Of a DNA stretch of 64,000 bases, positions 51,017 through 59,736 are shown piece after piece. Where the stretch lies: positions 4,794 through 68,793 of the forward strand of contig CAYMFD010000004.1 in the NCBI GenBank assembly GCA_964389475.1. The letters are read 5' to 3'. This DNA comes from CAYMFD01 sp964389475 (GTDB lineage: Bacteria > Bacteroidota > Bacteroidia > Chitinophagales > Saprospiraceae). Position numbers and translations under genes: made by a program. The first letter of the stretch is position 1, and each line of letters opens with the position of its first letter. A model generated the notes under the pieces. The model was given only the letters and a program-made list of their open reading frames with translations. It searched no databases and had not been told where the DNA came from.

Positions 51017-52096
51017 ATGGGAAGTCAGTTTGGAAAGATATTCGCCATCAGCACATGGGGAGAGAGCCACGGCAAGGGTATCGGCGTCGTGATCGATGGC
51101 TGCCCTGCGGGCATAGCATTTGATGAGGAGGCCATACATCGTGATCTACAGCGACGTAAACCTGGGCAGTCCGCTATCGTCACCCAGCGCAAGGAGGACG
51201 AGGGATTTGAAGTACAGTCCGGCGTATTTGAAGAAACGACCACAGGTACTCCCATCGCTATATGGATACCCAATACAGACCAGCGATCACGAGACTACAG
51301 CCACATAGCTGACAAGTACAGACCCAGCCACGCCGACTATACCTACCAGGCCAAGTACGGCCTACGCGACTACCGAGGAGGAGGCCGATCTAGTGCTAGA
51401 GAGACCGCTGCCAGAGTAGCTGCTGGAGCAGTAGCCAAGATGATACTGCAGGCGCAAGGTATCGCTGTCCAGGCCTATGTATCGGCAGTGGGTGACATGG
51501 ACTTATCTGAAGCTACAGACATCGACCTATCGACTACGGAGGATAACATCATACGCTGTCCGTCACCGAGTGTGGCTACCCACATGATCGACCTCGTCAA
51601 AGCCGTACGAAAAGACGGTGATACTATAGGTGGCGTCGTGACTTGTGTCGTCAAGGGCTGCCCAGCAGGACTGGGTGAGCCGGTCTTTGACAAACTACAT
51701 GCCGACCTAGGCAAGGCGATGATGAGCATCAACGCTGTCAAGGGATTTGAGTACGGAGAGGGCTTCAAGGCAGCAACGATGAGGGGTAGCGATCACAACG
51801 ACACCTTCTCGCAAGATGGCGACAAGGTGGTCACAGTGACCAATCATAGTGGGGGCATACAAGGTGGCATCAGCAATGGTATGGATATCAATATGCGAGT
51901 CGCCTTTAAGCCTGTCGCTACTATCGTGCAGGCGCAGTCTAGTGTTAACGAGGCGGGCGATACGGTAACCGTAGAGGGCAAGGGACGCCATGACCCATGT
52001 GTAGTGCCGCGTGCTGTGCCTATCGTCGAGGCGATGGCAGCATTGGTGATTGTGGATCACCTACTAAGGCATCGGGCTGCGAGTGGGTTGAGTTAG
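51017..52096 (+). CDS. aroC: Chorismate synthase
   Basis: The 359-residue enzyme makes chorismate from 5-enolpyruvylshikimate 3-phosphate with reduced FMN. It is the last step of the shikimate pathway. The first signature STWGESHGKGIGVVIDGCPA (about 12-31) is complete, and the second GGRSSARETAARVAAGAVAK lies near residue 118. RHDPCVVPRAVPIVEAMAA near residue 325 is the third. The length is normal. It begins 4 bases after miaE, making up the last gene of the 49386 operon, and has an AT-rich inverted repeat about 70 bases downstream. Confidence 0.96.
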   Translation: MGSQFGKIFAISTWGESHGKGIGVVIDGCPAGIAFDEEAIHRDLQRRKPGQSAIVTQRKEDEGFEVQSGVFEETTTGTPIAIWIPNTDQRSRDYSHIADKYRPSHADYTYQAKYGLRDYRGGGRSSARETAARVAAGAVAKMILQAQGIAVQAYVSAVGDMDLSEATDIDLSTTEDNIIRCPSPSVATHMIDLVKAVRKDGDTIGGVVTCVVKGCPAGLGEPVFDKLHADLGKAMMSINAVKGFEYGEGFKAATMRGSDHNDTFSQDGDKVVTVTNHSGGIQGGISNGMDINMRVAFKPVATIVQAQSSVNEAGDTVTVEGKGRHDPCVVPRAVPIVEAMAALVIVDHLLRHRAASGLS

Positions 52097-52164
52097 AGCT
52101 ATTCAGAAGTAATGGCTCCACCGATAAGCTCGGCACTGACCACCCGGCCTAAGCGTTGCTGGTA

Positions 52165-52194
52165 GTTCATTTTTTGCACTGCCAAAAAAAGAAC
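52165..52194. terminator. AT-rich inverted repeat, possible bidirectional terminator
   Basis: GTTCATTTTTTG (52165-52176) pairs with CAAAAAAAGAAC (52183-52194), with one A-A mismatch and a 6-base loop. It lies between the converging aroC gene and the DUF547 gene. The T-tract is inside the stem, so strength is uncertain. Confidence 0.5.
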
Positions 52195-52336
52195 CATACT
52201 TCGACAGATAGCTCAGCACGGCGAAAAAGGCAGCTTTTCTACAGGCAGCTAGACTAGCCCTTAGTATCACTGACTACCACAGTACCCGCATGGCAAAACT
52301 GCTCGATGATCGGCCGCAACCTCAAAGCCCGATCGC

Positions 52337-54045
52337 CTACCAGTGGTAGTATCTAACTCCGATGTTATAAGTATTAGCAGAGCGGCCAGGCACAACGCTA
52401 TAAAATCGAGTATACAAGACCTCAGNNNNNNNNNNNNNNNNNNNNNNNNNNNNNNNNNNNNNNNNNNNNNNNNNNNNNNNNNNNNNNNNNNNNNNNNNNN
52501 NNNNNNNNNNNNNNNNNNNNNNNNNGTATTAGCAGAGCGGCCAGGCACAACGCTATAAAATCGAGTATACAAGACCTCAGCCTGGATGGCGTCTGTGATA
52601 AAGTACTTGTATCCAGCACCAAACTGGCTGAAGTCATCCGGTATGACCTGTATATCGTCACCCCCGTTACTGACGTTGTACCCCCACCTAGGAGAGGTCC
52701 CCATCAAGGCGTAGAAGGTAGATTTGTCATCATGAAAGTAGTTAAATATGAGATTAACAGGTGTACTCAACTGCCAGTAGCCTTCTCCAGCCCGAAAGGT
52801 AGCACGATTGACATTCTCAAAGTAGAGTCCGGCCTGGACGAAGAAACTCGTCTTGTCCGTTAGCTCCTGGTCGTAGAAGATATCATTCCACAAGACAGGT
52901 GAGCCCCAGTCTATAAACCCTGTCTCACTATTACCACCTCCATCTCTCGTGGTAGGAAAAAATAAGATGTGCTGAAAGGTAATATTACCAAGGTCGGCCC
53001 AGGGCTGATACTTTACACGAGGTCCTATTGCCGATAAGCCAGATCTAGTATAGTCGTTGTCACCAGTAAATCCGTCATTGGCAAAATTAAGCGCCGCAAA
53101 CCTAGGGTCATCGATACCACGACTGACGCCTCTAATCCTCGCGTCTATACCTACGTTGAGCCGAGTATTGATACCCATCAGATAGGTCACTGTCGAGGTA
53201 AAAAAACTGTAGCGATCTCGGCCATCTACCTGAGAATAGTAGTTGTTAAAAACATTGACCTCGTACTGTCCACGGTCATAGAGGCGGGATGCGAAGTATC
53301 GGTTCGTATTGCCGAGACCAGATGATACCGATGGAGCGGGACTAGTCGCAGTCGTATTATCTTTCCTGATATCATTAAGAGACCAGTCATAATCTAGGTA
53401 AGAAACCTTGTAGTCAGAGAGGTCTCGTCCCAGTTGGTCTCCTATCCATGCCATAGGATCACCGAAGTCTTTTTTGTACCATCTGAAAATATTGCTGATC
53501 CGCGCCGTCTTGTCCGTATCATCTAGGTCCAGTACCTGCGGCTGTGACAGGGCATATGCCGTAGCTCCCTGCACGTCACTCTCAGACTTATACGTGCGGC
53601 CTAGTAGGGGTGGACAGCTCTTAGCGCCACATACGAGCACCATATGTATGCGAGCATCGCCAGACTTAAGTAGTAGTTGCTCTATCTCATTGAGGCTGAG
53701 CTGCTGGCCGAGTACGGTATGCTTATTACTGAAAAAGTCCTTAAATCGCTTGACCGTGGTCATAGGCTGATATGTCAAGACTTGCAATATGGTGTGCAGG
53801 TTGTAGGCATTGATGAGTAGCATCTGCTCTTGCTCGCCCTGTAGCGTTCTTACTGAGCCCTGCCCCATGACACCTGCTATACGCTGTAAGTCGCTGCGGT
53901 ACCGTGTCGCTGCCTCATAATCCACCTGACCATCGAGAATCACCTCTTGATATATGCCGTCTAGCTCATCGTACAGGTCATTTAAGTCCTGGCTGAAAAG
54001 AATGGTACTTACGGATGTCAGAAAAAGTAGTGTAAATAATCTCAT
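52337..54045 (-). CDS. DUF547 protein fused to a beta-barrel, split by an assembly gap
   Basis: The N-terminus is a signal peptide (MRLFTLLFLTSVSTILFSQ) followed by a DUF547 domain at about 24-215 (INAYNLHTILQVL, HMVLVCGAKSCPPLLG, DDTDKTARISNIFRWYKKDF). From about 235 the protein is strand-rich (YRSFFTSTVTYLMG-like units) and looks like an outer-membrane barrel. The 100-N gap at 52426-52525 is flanked by the same 55 bases on both sides. Removing the gap and one copy gives 518 codons, ending NTYNIGVRYYHW then TAG at 52337-52339. A C-terminal Trp is typical of barrels. Without that correction the frame runs on wrongly to 52267. The real CDS is complement of 52337-52425 joined to 52581-54045, about 517 residues. 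Function is unknown. Confidence 0.75.
52371..52425. repeat. 55-bp sequence, left copy of an unmerged contig overlap
   Basis: These 55 bases are identical to 52526-52580 on the other side of the N run. The identity ends exactly at the N boundary on both sides. That is the signature of a k-mer overlap, not a biological repeat. Confidence 0.9.
52426..52525. other. Assembly gap of exactly 100 N
   Basis: The length of exactly 100 is a placeholder. Since the flanks overlap by 55 bases, the true gap is negative: the contigs should simply be merged. It interrupts the DUF547 gene only artificially. Confidence 0.95.
52526..52580. repeat. 55-bp sequence, right copy of an unmerged contig overlap
   Basis: Identical over all 55 bases to 52371-52425. 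See that entry. Confidence 0.9.
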
Positions 54046-54106
54046 GTGATATGTACGACTGATAGGCTAAGTGTGGTTGCCTCTACTGTGTCTGCTGCAG
54101 GACAGA

Positions 54107-54508
54107 TCAGACCAAATCATTTTCGTCCCACCTGCGCTTTGGACGTAAAACCTCTGCTTTCTGCTCTGGCATATCGTCTAACTCTAGCTCGTCGTCCATT
54201 TCTTCATCGTCATAAAAATCGTCCGCATACTCCTCGGCAAGGCCGCGACGTTTAAGGGCCTTCTTGATCTCTTTAGCCTCTACTTTTTCGTCTCTAGATG
54301 TAGACCACATGACCAGTCTACGCATGAGTAAGGTAGCTCCCCACGGTACGGAGGCCCACAGCCACCACGGGTAAGACCCACTCATCCCATTGATAAACAG
54401 CAGTAATAACGACACGCCTATCCACACCATAAGTTCCGATCGCCACTTGTTTTTGGCTTTAGCACGCTTTCTGGCATCTTTAATGGCTTTGTCTCTCTCG
54501 GATCTCAT
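54107..54508 (-). CDS. 2TM domain protein
   Basis: The 133-residue protein has a basic N-terminus (RKRAKAKNKWRSE) and two membrane segments at about 27-40 and 45-62 (LMVWIGVSLLLLFINGMSG, YPWWLWASVPWGATLLM). A charged acidic tail follows (DDFYDDEEMDDELELDD). The layout matches the 2TM domain family of Bacteroidota, often found with histidine kinases or alone. Here it is alone. Both ends are predicted to face the cytosol. Function is unknown. The gene sits between the DUF547 gene and a small membrane protein gene. Confidence 0.75.
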   Translation of the reverse strand: MRSERDKAIKDARKRAKAKNKWRSELMVWIGVSLLLLFINGMSGSYPWWLWASVPWGATLLMRRLVMWSTSRDEKVEAKEIKKALKRRGLAEEYADDFYDDEEMDDELELDDMPEQKAEVLRPKRRWDENDLV

Positions 54509-54552
54509 GTATGGGTATTTGCTGGTACTAAAGATAGCTTACTGAGTCGACA

Positions 54553-54906
54553 CTACGTAAGCGTCTGATTAGTATTAGTAATCGAATGAGATAGCGCAGC
54601 GGCAAATCCAGCGGCAAGACCTCCTACCACCGCAGTTGCTAGATAGGCGAAAAATGACTGTCCCAGCCCCATGTCAGCTAGAAGGTCGGCAACTGGTTTG
54701 ACATGTTGGGCATCTACCCACATAGCGCTACCTCCCCATGCCACAAAGCCTGCAAAAAACAGGAGAACAAAGGTCGGAAGAGCCCTAAGCGATGACACGT
54801 ATCCCGCAATTAATGCGACCACGACGGTACTCCACCAAGGCAAGACGTTGAGCAAAACCGCCATAGCGATCGTACTAGCTAGCAGTAAAATCAATGAATT
54901 TTTCAT
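54553..54906 (-). CDS. Small four-helix membrane protein
   Basis: The preferred start is the ATG at 54906 (MKNSLILLLASTIAMAV), giving 117 residues. The longer open frame to 55020 runs into the penicillin-acylase gene and lacks a good N-terminus. Three or four hydrophobic segments fill the protein (LLLASTIAMAVLLNVLPWW, TFVLLFFAGFVAWGG, FFAYLATAVVGGLAAGFAAA). I recognise no family. It starts 7 bases after the upstream stop, so the two genes probably share a transcript. Confidence 0.7.
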   Translation of the reverse strand: MKNSLILLLASTIAMAVLLNVLPWWSTVVVALIAGYVSSLRALPTFVLLFFAGFVAWGGSAMWVDAQHVKPVADLLADMGLGQSFFAYLATAVVGGLAAGFAAALSHSITNTNQTLT

Positions 54907-54913
54907 GTTGTGT

Positions 54914-57310
54914 CTACTTTGAAAGGGTAAGGCTAGCCGTGGCGGGCACATCAGCTGGCAGGGCATATAGCGGCAGCTCGTAGTACTCTCCTCTGGCCCA
55001 GCGATCCACACCAGTTGCATATAGCGGGCTCAACGGATTGCCGCTCTGTCCACCAGGAAATATTCCGAATCCTTGTGGCTGTTCTCCTAACTCGACGACC
55101 ATTCGCCATGAGGGGCCCTTGATACGTCCATTAGCATTGATACAAGTCGTACACCCGTCTGTCATGATACTATCCACTGCCATCCCAGGCACTCTGGCTA
55201 GGTGACGTATGGTCATAGGTCGGTGCTTACCCCAGCGGAGATCATCGTACGTCCTGTCTGCAAAGTCGTTGACAACCTGCCTCCAAGCCGTATCTATAAG
55301 AGCCGTAGCATCTTCTATCGCTGAGGTTTGACGTATATCTGTAAAAGGGTGATCGGGATTATTCTTGAGGATGTCTATCGTCCTATACATCTCGGGGTAG
55401 CGGATATCCATACGTTTACGTAGGTCCCTCATCTCATCCCACATAAGGCGGTAGGTTGCGGACAACCACTCGTCAAATACCGTAGCCGCAACACTCTGCG
55501 CCGTGTAGCGATAGTCCCACTCAGCAAGCTCCGTAAGTAAGACACCCTCTCCACTGGCAGCCGACTGTGTATCGATGGCCGCTAACATGGTTGGGAGGAT
55601 ATCTACAGCTTCGATACTGTAACTGTCGAAATGTAATGCCTTGAGATCATCAATTGTAAACTGCTTATCCTGACCCAGTACCGTATCAATGGCTCTGTTG
55701 CGGTAGTCGCTAAACTTACCGTGGTAATAGTATGGGTAGGCTGCATCTGCCGACCTCTGATTGCTGCTAGACACATAGCCACTAGGCGGATTGACGATGA
55801 GTGGATTCTGCTCTCTAGGTATGAGCTGTTGCCAGCCATTGCGGCTATCGTCACCCGCCTCGACGAAGAGTCCATCTCCCTGGGATCGTAGCGGTAAGTC
55901 GCCGTTGACCCGGATCGCGATCGTATCATCACGTGTCGCCATATTGAAGTTCTGCGGTGGACCTACATAATGATTGCTCGCTGCGATATAATCACCAAAG
56001 CCCGTAGCCGCCATCATATCGACGAAGGCTCGTATCTCATCTCGCCCAGCACCATCATGGGCTATCCATCGCTGAGCTAGGTCATGCTGTCCGTCATTAC
56101 TCTCGTAGGTGACTGGACCCCAGTATGTATAGCGTATGGTATCTACGACATCCGCCTGCCCCTTTACTTTTATCCGCTCGACCTTGAGCTCTGCGTCCAT
56201 CGCCTTGCCATCTAGCATATATCGAGTACGTGCCTTGTCTATCCACTTGATCTGATATAGGTCCGTCTGATCGTGGCCCACATTAGTCTCTCCCCATGCC
56301 ATATGCTCATTAAAGCCCATCATTATACCGGGGATACCGACAACTTTCACACCATGACACGAAAACTCAGGTGTATGTAACTGCACCTCGTACCATATAG
56401 ATGGTAGCGACAACTGTAGGTGTGGATCCGTCGCATACAGTGGTTTGCCCGTTGCGGAAAGGGCCGCATTGACAGCCCAGGCATTACTACCTAGTCCCTC
56501 CTCTGGCTCTTCATAGTAGGCATCTGGCAGTGAGTCAAGCACTCGATCATTACCGACTTGTGGCACCAGTAGGGCATCAGCCGCTATCTCCTGACCATAC
56601 GTGATGGGATGGATGAGAGGATTAGACGGGGGATAAAGGTCATTGTAAACCTCTTCGCCGAGGACAGCTACGAGATTGGTATTCTCGATATCATCGTAGT
56701 AGTGATTAAGGTAGTCACTCATATATGCAGTGACGTTAAGGGTCTTGATAGGCTGCCACGGCTCTACGTCAAAGCCCAGCAACTTGCACTCGATAGGCTG
56801 GTCGGCGTAGGAGAGCTGATCGATGTATGCATTGATACCCTCGGTATATGCCTCTATATAGGTGTAGCCGGGTAGGTCTTGAGCTAGCTGTAGAGAGGCC
56901 TCTGCTGCATGCACCATACCATTGCGCAGCGTACTGCGATCAAACTCTATCGTTGCTGGCCCTACTACCTCTGATAGTCGACCACTAGATGCCCTCGAGG
57001 TAAACTCCAGCTGAAAAGCTCGATCTCTGGCCTCTACATAACCCATAGCACAGATAGCATCTCTAGTATTTTGGGCATATATGTGAGGGACTCCCCGCTC
57101 ATCATAAACCACTTTCACCTCACCCTCTAGCCCCTTGATCTTAATATCACCGGGTGAATCTTGATTCTTATCGACCCCATTGGCCCACAGGCCTCGATAC
57201 GGATGGAGTATCTCACCTAGTGCAGGCATGTCTGGACCTACTGGCAGATGGCCAGACAGCAGTAACCACAGGGCTATATTGATAAGGAGTAGTACGGTTG
57301 TCTTGATCAT
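54914..57310 (-). CDS. Penicillin acylase family N-terminal-nucleophile amidase
   Basis: This is a periplasmic or membrane-anchored hydrolase of about 798 residues from the ATG at 57310; a start at 57325 is also open. It opens with a hydrophobic segment, VLLLINIALWLLL. The alpha chain is followed by the autocatalytic junction EEGLGSNAWAVN, in which Ser275 becomes the N-terminal nucleophile after self-cleavage. The beta chain contains YEVQLHTPEF and GFNEHMAWGETNVG as in the family. Family members cleave amide bonds in penicillins, acyl-homoserine lactones or other acylamides. Penicillin itself is unlikely to be the natural substrate. The next gene downstream is the small membrane protein. Confidence 0.88.
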   Translation of the reverse strand: MIKTTVLLLINIALWLLLSGHLPVGPDMPALGEILHPYRGLWANGVDKNQDSPGDIKIKGLEGEVKVVYDERGVPHIYAQNTRDAICAMGYVEARDRAFQLEFTSRASSGRLSEVVGPATIEFDRSTLRNGMVHAAEASLQLAQDLPGYTYIEAYTEGINAYIDQLSYADQPIECKLLGFDVEPWQPIKTLNVTAYMSDYLNHYYDDIENTNLVAVLGEEVYNDLYPPSNPLIHPITYGQEIAADALLVPQVGNDRVLDSLPDAYYEEPEEGLGSNAWAVNAALSATGKPLYATDPHLQLSLPSIWYEVQLHTPEFSCHGVKVVGIPGIMMGFNEHMAWGETNVGHDQTDLYQIKWIDKARTRYMLDGKAMDAELKVERIKVKGQADVVDTIRYTYWGPVTYESNDGQHDLAQRWIAHDGAGRDEIRAFVDMMAATGFGDYIAASNHYVGPPQNFNMATRDDTIAIRVNGDLPLRSQGDGLFVEAGDDSRNGWQQLIPREQNPLIVNPPSGYVSSSNQRSADAAYPYYYHGKFSDYRNRAIDTVLGQDKQFTIDDLKALHFDSYSIEAVDILPTMLAAIDTQSAASGEGVLLTELAEWDYRYTAQSVAATVFDEWLSATYRLMWDEMRDLRKRMDIRYPEMYRTIDILKNNPDHPFTDIRQTSAIEDATALIDTAWRQVVNDFADRTYDDLRWGKHRPMTIRHLARVPGMAVDSIMTDGCTTCINANGRIKGPSWRMVVELGEQPQGFGIFPGGQSGNPLSPLYATGVDRWARGEYYELPLYALPADVPATASLTLSK

Positions 57311-57364
57311 ACGGCAGGCAATCAACTAGATAGATTGTGAATATAGTTGATTTCGTAAAGATGA

Positions 57365-57387
57365 GGTTGCTTAGCGCTTAAGCAACC
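57365..57387 (-). terminator. Hairpin across the VanZ-like stop codon
   Basis: GGTTGCTTA (57365-57373) pairs with TAAGCAACC (57379-57387) around a 5-base loop, a perfect 9-bp stem that includes the TAA stop at 57378-57380. The T-tract on the minus strand is weak, so it may act as a pause or a 3' stabiliser rather than a strong terminator. Confidence 0.45.
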
Positions 57388-57908
57388 CAGACGTCCCCCA
57401 CAGATACGCAGGCGAAAAGGCAGGCAAATAGGAGGCGCCGGACCTTAAGATCAGATAGATTAATTACTACCAGGTGGTGGCTGCGGATGTAGAGGATGGC
57501 TGCTAGGTAACCGAGCAGTCCAGCAATGATATCACCTACGTCGAAGGTGCCGTCCGTCAGGCCGACGTACTGCAATGCCTCTAGACCCCACGTCAATGCT
57601 AGCGGCAAAAAAGCGACCAGGTAGTGTCTACGTCGCTTATCTATATCAAACAGTATCGCTAGTAGGGCTATGCTAAATGTCCAGAGCATCGCCGGCATAG
57701 AGTAAGTCACCCATGTATCAACATAGGCTGACAAATTGTAAACCGCCTTAGCCGACTGTAGCTGATCTGCGCCTACTACCCAAGAGAGTACCACTTGCAG
57801 ACCCATACCATCTGGTCTACAAAACGCATAGATATACCCACATACCAGCAGCGGTAGTATCACATGCATAATGTAGGTGGGTACGGCAAGTGATGTGCTC
57901 GCCCTCAT
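57378..57908 (-). CDS. VanZ-like membrane protein
   Basis: The ATG at 57908 gives 176 residues and clears the upstream gene; a start at 57968 would overlap it. Four hydrophobic segments are visible. The conserved VanZ pattern appears at about 115-140 (LALTWGLEALQYVGLTDGTF then DVGDIIAGLLGYLAA), equivalent to the E-x-Q-x(n)-F-D-x-x-D-I signature. VanZ-like proteins are widespread and mostly of unknown function; only one branch affects teicoplanin resistance, so I do not infer resistance. It is the last gene after pyrE and the M42 aminopeptidase. Confidence 0.75.
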   Translation of the reverse strand: MRASTSLAVPTYIMHVILPLLVCGYIYAFCRPDGMGLQVVLSWVVGADQLQSAKAVYNLSAYVDTWVTYSMPAMLWTFSIALLAILFDIDKRRRHYLVAFLPLALTWGLEALQYVGLTDGTFDVGDIIAGLLGYLAAILYIRSHHLVVINLSDLKVRRLLFACLFACVSVGDVWVA

Positions 57909-57936
57909 ACTGCACCCTAGGCGATACAGCCAGTCT

Positions 57937-59016
57937 CTAGAAGTACTTAAAGTCGTGACCATCCTCAATCTTAAGTAGCGTCTGGTAGATCAGTTTGATG
58001 ACATGTTCGACATCATCCTTATGAGCCATCTCTACCGTCGTATGCATGTATCTAAGTGGTAGTGATATGAGAGCTGATGGTACACCACCATTACTGTAAG
58101 CGAAGGCATCTGTATCTGTACCTGTACTGCGACTAGAGGCAGACCACTGAAAAGGTATCTCCTGAGCCTCCGCCGTCTCGACGATGAGGTCGAGCAGCTT
58201 ATTATGCACAGCTGGTGCTACCGTGAGTGACGGCCCACTACCTGCCTTGATATCTCCCTGGACCTTCTTATCGATCATCGGCGTCCTAGTGTCATGACAC
58301 ACATCTGTGATAATCGCTACGTGTGGTTTGATCGTATCGGCAATCATCTCTGCACCACGTAGGCCGATCTCCTCTTGCACAGCGTTGACGACGTAGAGGG
58401 TAAAGGGCAGCTCATCTTTATTCTCGTGGATCAACCTCGCCACCTCGGCGATGCAGAAGCCACCAGCACGATTGTCAAGGGCTCGACCGCAGTAGTAGGT
58501 ATCGTTAAGGATCTCGAGTTCGTCGTCAAAGGTCATTACCGTTCCTGGGTGTATACCCATCGCCAGCACCTCATCCTTATCTTTTGCACCTACGTCGACG
58601 AAGATGTTCTCCATTTTGGGGCTTAGTTTGGCCTTATCACCACGACGTGTGTGGATAGCTGGCCAGCCAAAGACGCCTCTCACAACACCATCCTTGGTGT
58701 GAATATTAACCCGCTTGGAAGGTGCTATGATATGGTCACTACCGCCATTGCGAGCAACACTGATAAAGCCATCATCGCTGATATAATTTACGTACCAAGC
58801 GATCTCGTCGGCGTGGCCCTCTATAACCACTCGATAGTCCTTACCAGGATTGATGACGCCGTAAAGGGTGCCATAATTATCTAGATGGTACTCATCGATA
58901 TAAGGTTTGATGTAATCGAGCCACATCTTTTGGCCCTCGGCTTCGAAACCAGTAGGGGCAGCCGTACTCAGATACTTACGTAGAAAGTCCGTTGACTTCT
59001 TATTGATAATCGACAT
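57937..59016 (-). CDS. M42 family metalloaminopeptidase
   Basis: The 359-residue product, from the ATG at 59016, is a dinuclear metal aminopeptidase or endoglucanase-type M42 peptidase of the cytosol. The metal ligands are visible: His in IEGHADEIAWYV, Asp in ALDNRAGGFC, catalytic Glu pair in VQEEIGLRGA, Asp in ITDVCHDT, and His in YMHTTVE. N-terminal TAAPTGFE is typical. A GTG at 59037 overlaps the pyrE TAG and would add seven residues (coupled translation); I keep the ATG because it matches the family. The operon order is pyrE - M42 - VanZ-like. Confidence 0.92.
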   Translation of the reverse strand: MSIINKKSTDFLRKYLSTAAPTGFEAEGQKMWLDYIKPYIDEYHLDNYGTLYGVINPGKDYRVVIEGHADEIAWYVNYISDDGFISVARNGGSDHIIAPSKRVNIHTKDGVVRGVFGWPAIHTRRGDKAKLSPKMENIFVDVGAKDKDEVLAMGIHPGTVMTFDDELEILNDTYYCGRALDNRAGGFCIAEVARLIHENKDELPFTLYVVNAVQEEIGLRGAEMIADTIKPHVAIITDVCHDTRTPMIDKKVQGDIKAGSGPSLTVAPAVHNKLLDLIVETAEAQEIPFQWSASSRSTGTDTDAFAYSNGGVPSALISLPLRYMHTTVEMAHKDDVEHVIKLIYQTLLKIEDGHDFKYF

Positions 59017-59036
59017 ATGGTTGTTTCTCTTTTTCA

Positions 59037-59678
59037 CTATTTGTTGGTCTGCTCATCTGACCAGTTTTGCGGGTTACTACTCCACACTTTAAGTTGCGAT
59101 TTTTCTTCTTTGGAAATGTAGTCCATCTCCTCAGCAACAGTCAGTAGTGCCTGATAATCGCATAAGGTTGCGAATGTACAGTCCGCATTTTTAAAATTGT
59201 CTACGGCTTTGTCAAAACCATAATTAAATATGGCGATCACGCCTACGACGATCATACCTGCATCACGCAATGCCTGTACAGCCGCTATACTACTACCACC
59301 AGTACTTATCAGGTCCTCCACGACTAGGACTCTAGCGCCTGGCCTCACCTCTCCTTCGATTAGGTTTTGGCGACCATGCCCCTTGGCCTTGCCACGAACA
59401 TATATATATGGTAGGTCTAGCGTATCCGCTAGTAGAGCTCCGTGGGCTACCCCAGCTGTAGCAACGCCAGCTATCATGTCGACATCGCCAAACTGGCCAG
59501 CTAGATCAGCGAAGGCCTTTTTGATCGATGTACGTACAGCTGGATAAGTTAGCGTCATCCTATTATCACAATAGATAGGCGACCGCATACCACTCGCCCA
59601 GGTAAAGGGGTCGCTAGGTTGGAGTTTTACCGCTTTAATATCCAACAGATGCTGGGCAACTTGATCAGCTACAGACAT
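59037..59678 (-). CDS. pyrE: Orotate phosphoribosyltransferase
   Basis: The 213-residue enzyme joins orotate to PRPP to give orotidine 5'-phosphate, the fifth step of UMP synthesis. The PRPP-binding motif is VLVVEDLISTGGSS near residue 115. PFTWASGMRSPIYCDNR near residue 23 and IAGVATAGVAHGALLAD near residue 69 are typical. The length is normal. The gene is divergent from the Nudix gene, with 58 bases between. Its stop overlaps a possible GTG start of the M42 gene. Confidence 0.95.
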   Translation of the reverse strand: MSVADQVAQHLLDIKAVKLQPSDPFTWASGMRSPIYCDNRMTLTYPAVRTSIKKAFADLAGQFGDVDMIAGVATAGVAHGALLADTLDLPYIYVRGKAKGHGRQNLIEGEVRPGARVLVVEDLISTGGSSIAAVQALRDAGMIVVGVIAIFNYGFDKAVDNFKNADCTFATLCDYQALLTVAEEMDYISKEEKSQLKVWSSNPQNWSDEQTNK

Positions 59679-59736
59679 GAGTTATACTTAGTGAGTAAGG
59701 TTGTAATTTTACCACCTAAATTATCAAGGGCTGCTA

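Noticed and set aside
52267..52336. Extension of the DUF547 protein to a stop at 52267 (residues after the N run reading CILDFIALCLAALLIL)
   Set aside because: This frame arises from the 155-base artefact (100 N plus a duplicate 55-mer). Merging the contigs restores a different frame that ends at 52337.
52371..52580. 55-bp direct repeat as a transposon target duplication or attachment site
   Set aside because: The repeats end exactly at the N borders, and the merged frame makes a sensible protein. A contig overlap explains both.
54907..55020. Longer N-terminus of the small membrane protein to 55020
   Set aside because: It lies inside the penicillin acylase gene and lacks hydrophobic or conserved sequence. 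ATG 54906 starts a typical membrane segment.
54914..57310. Penicillin acylase as antibiotic resistance
   Set aside because: The family is mostly acylamide or quorum-signal hydrolysis. Nothing in the context points to beta-lactam use.
57378..57908. VanZ-like gene as glycopeptide resistance
   Set aside because: The VanZ fold is common in bacteria without resistance. There are no vanHAX genes, and the outer membrane makes that role unlikely.
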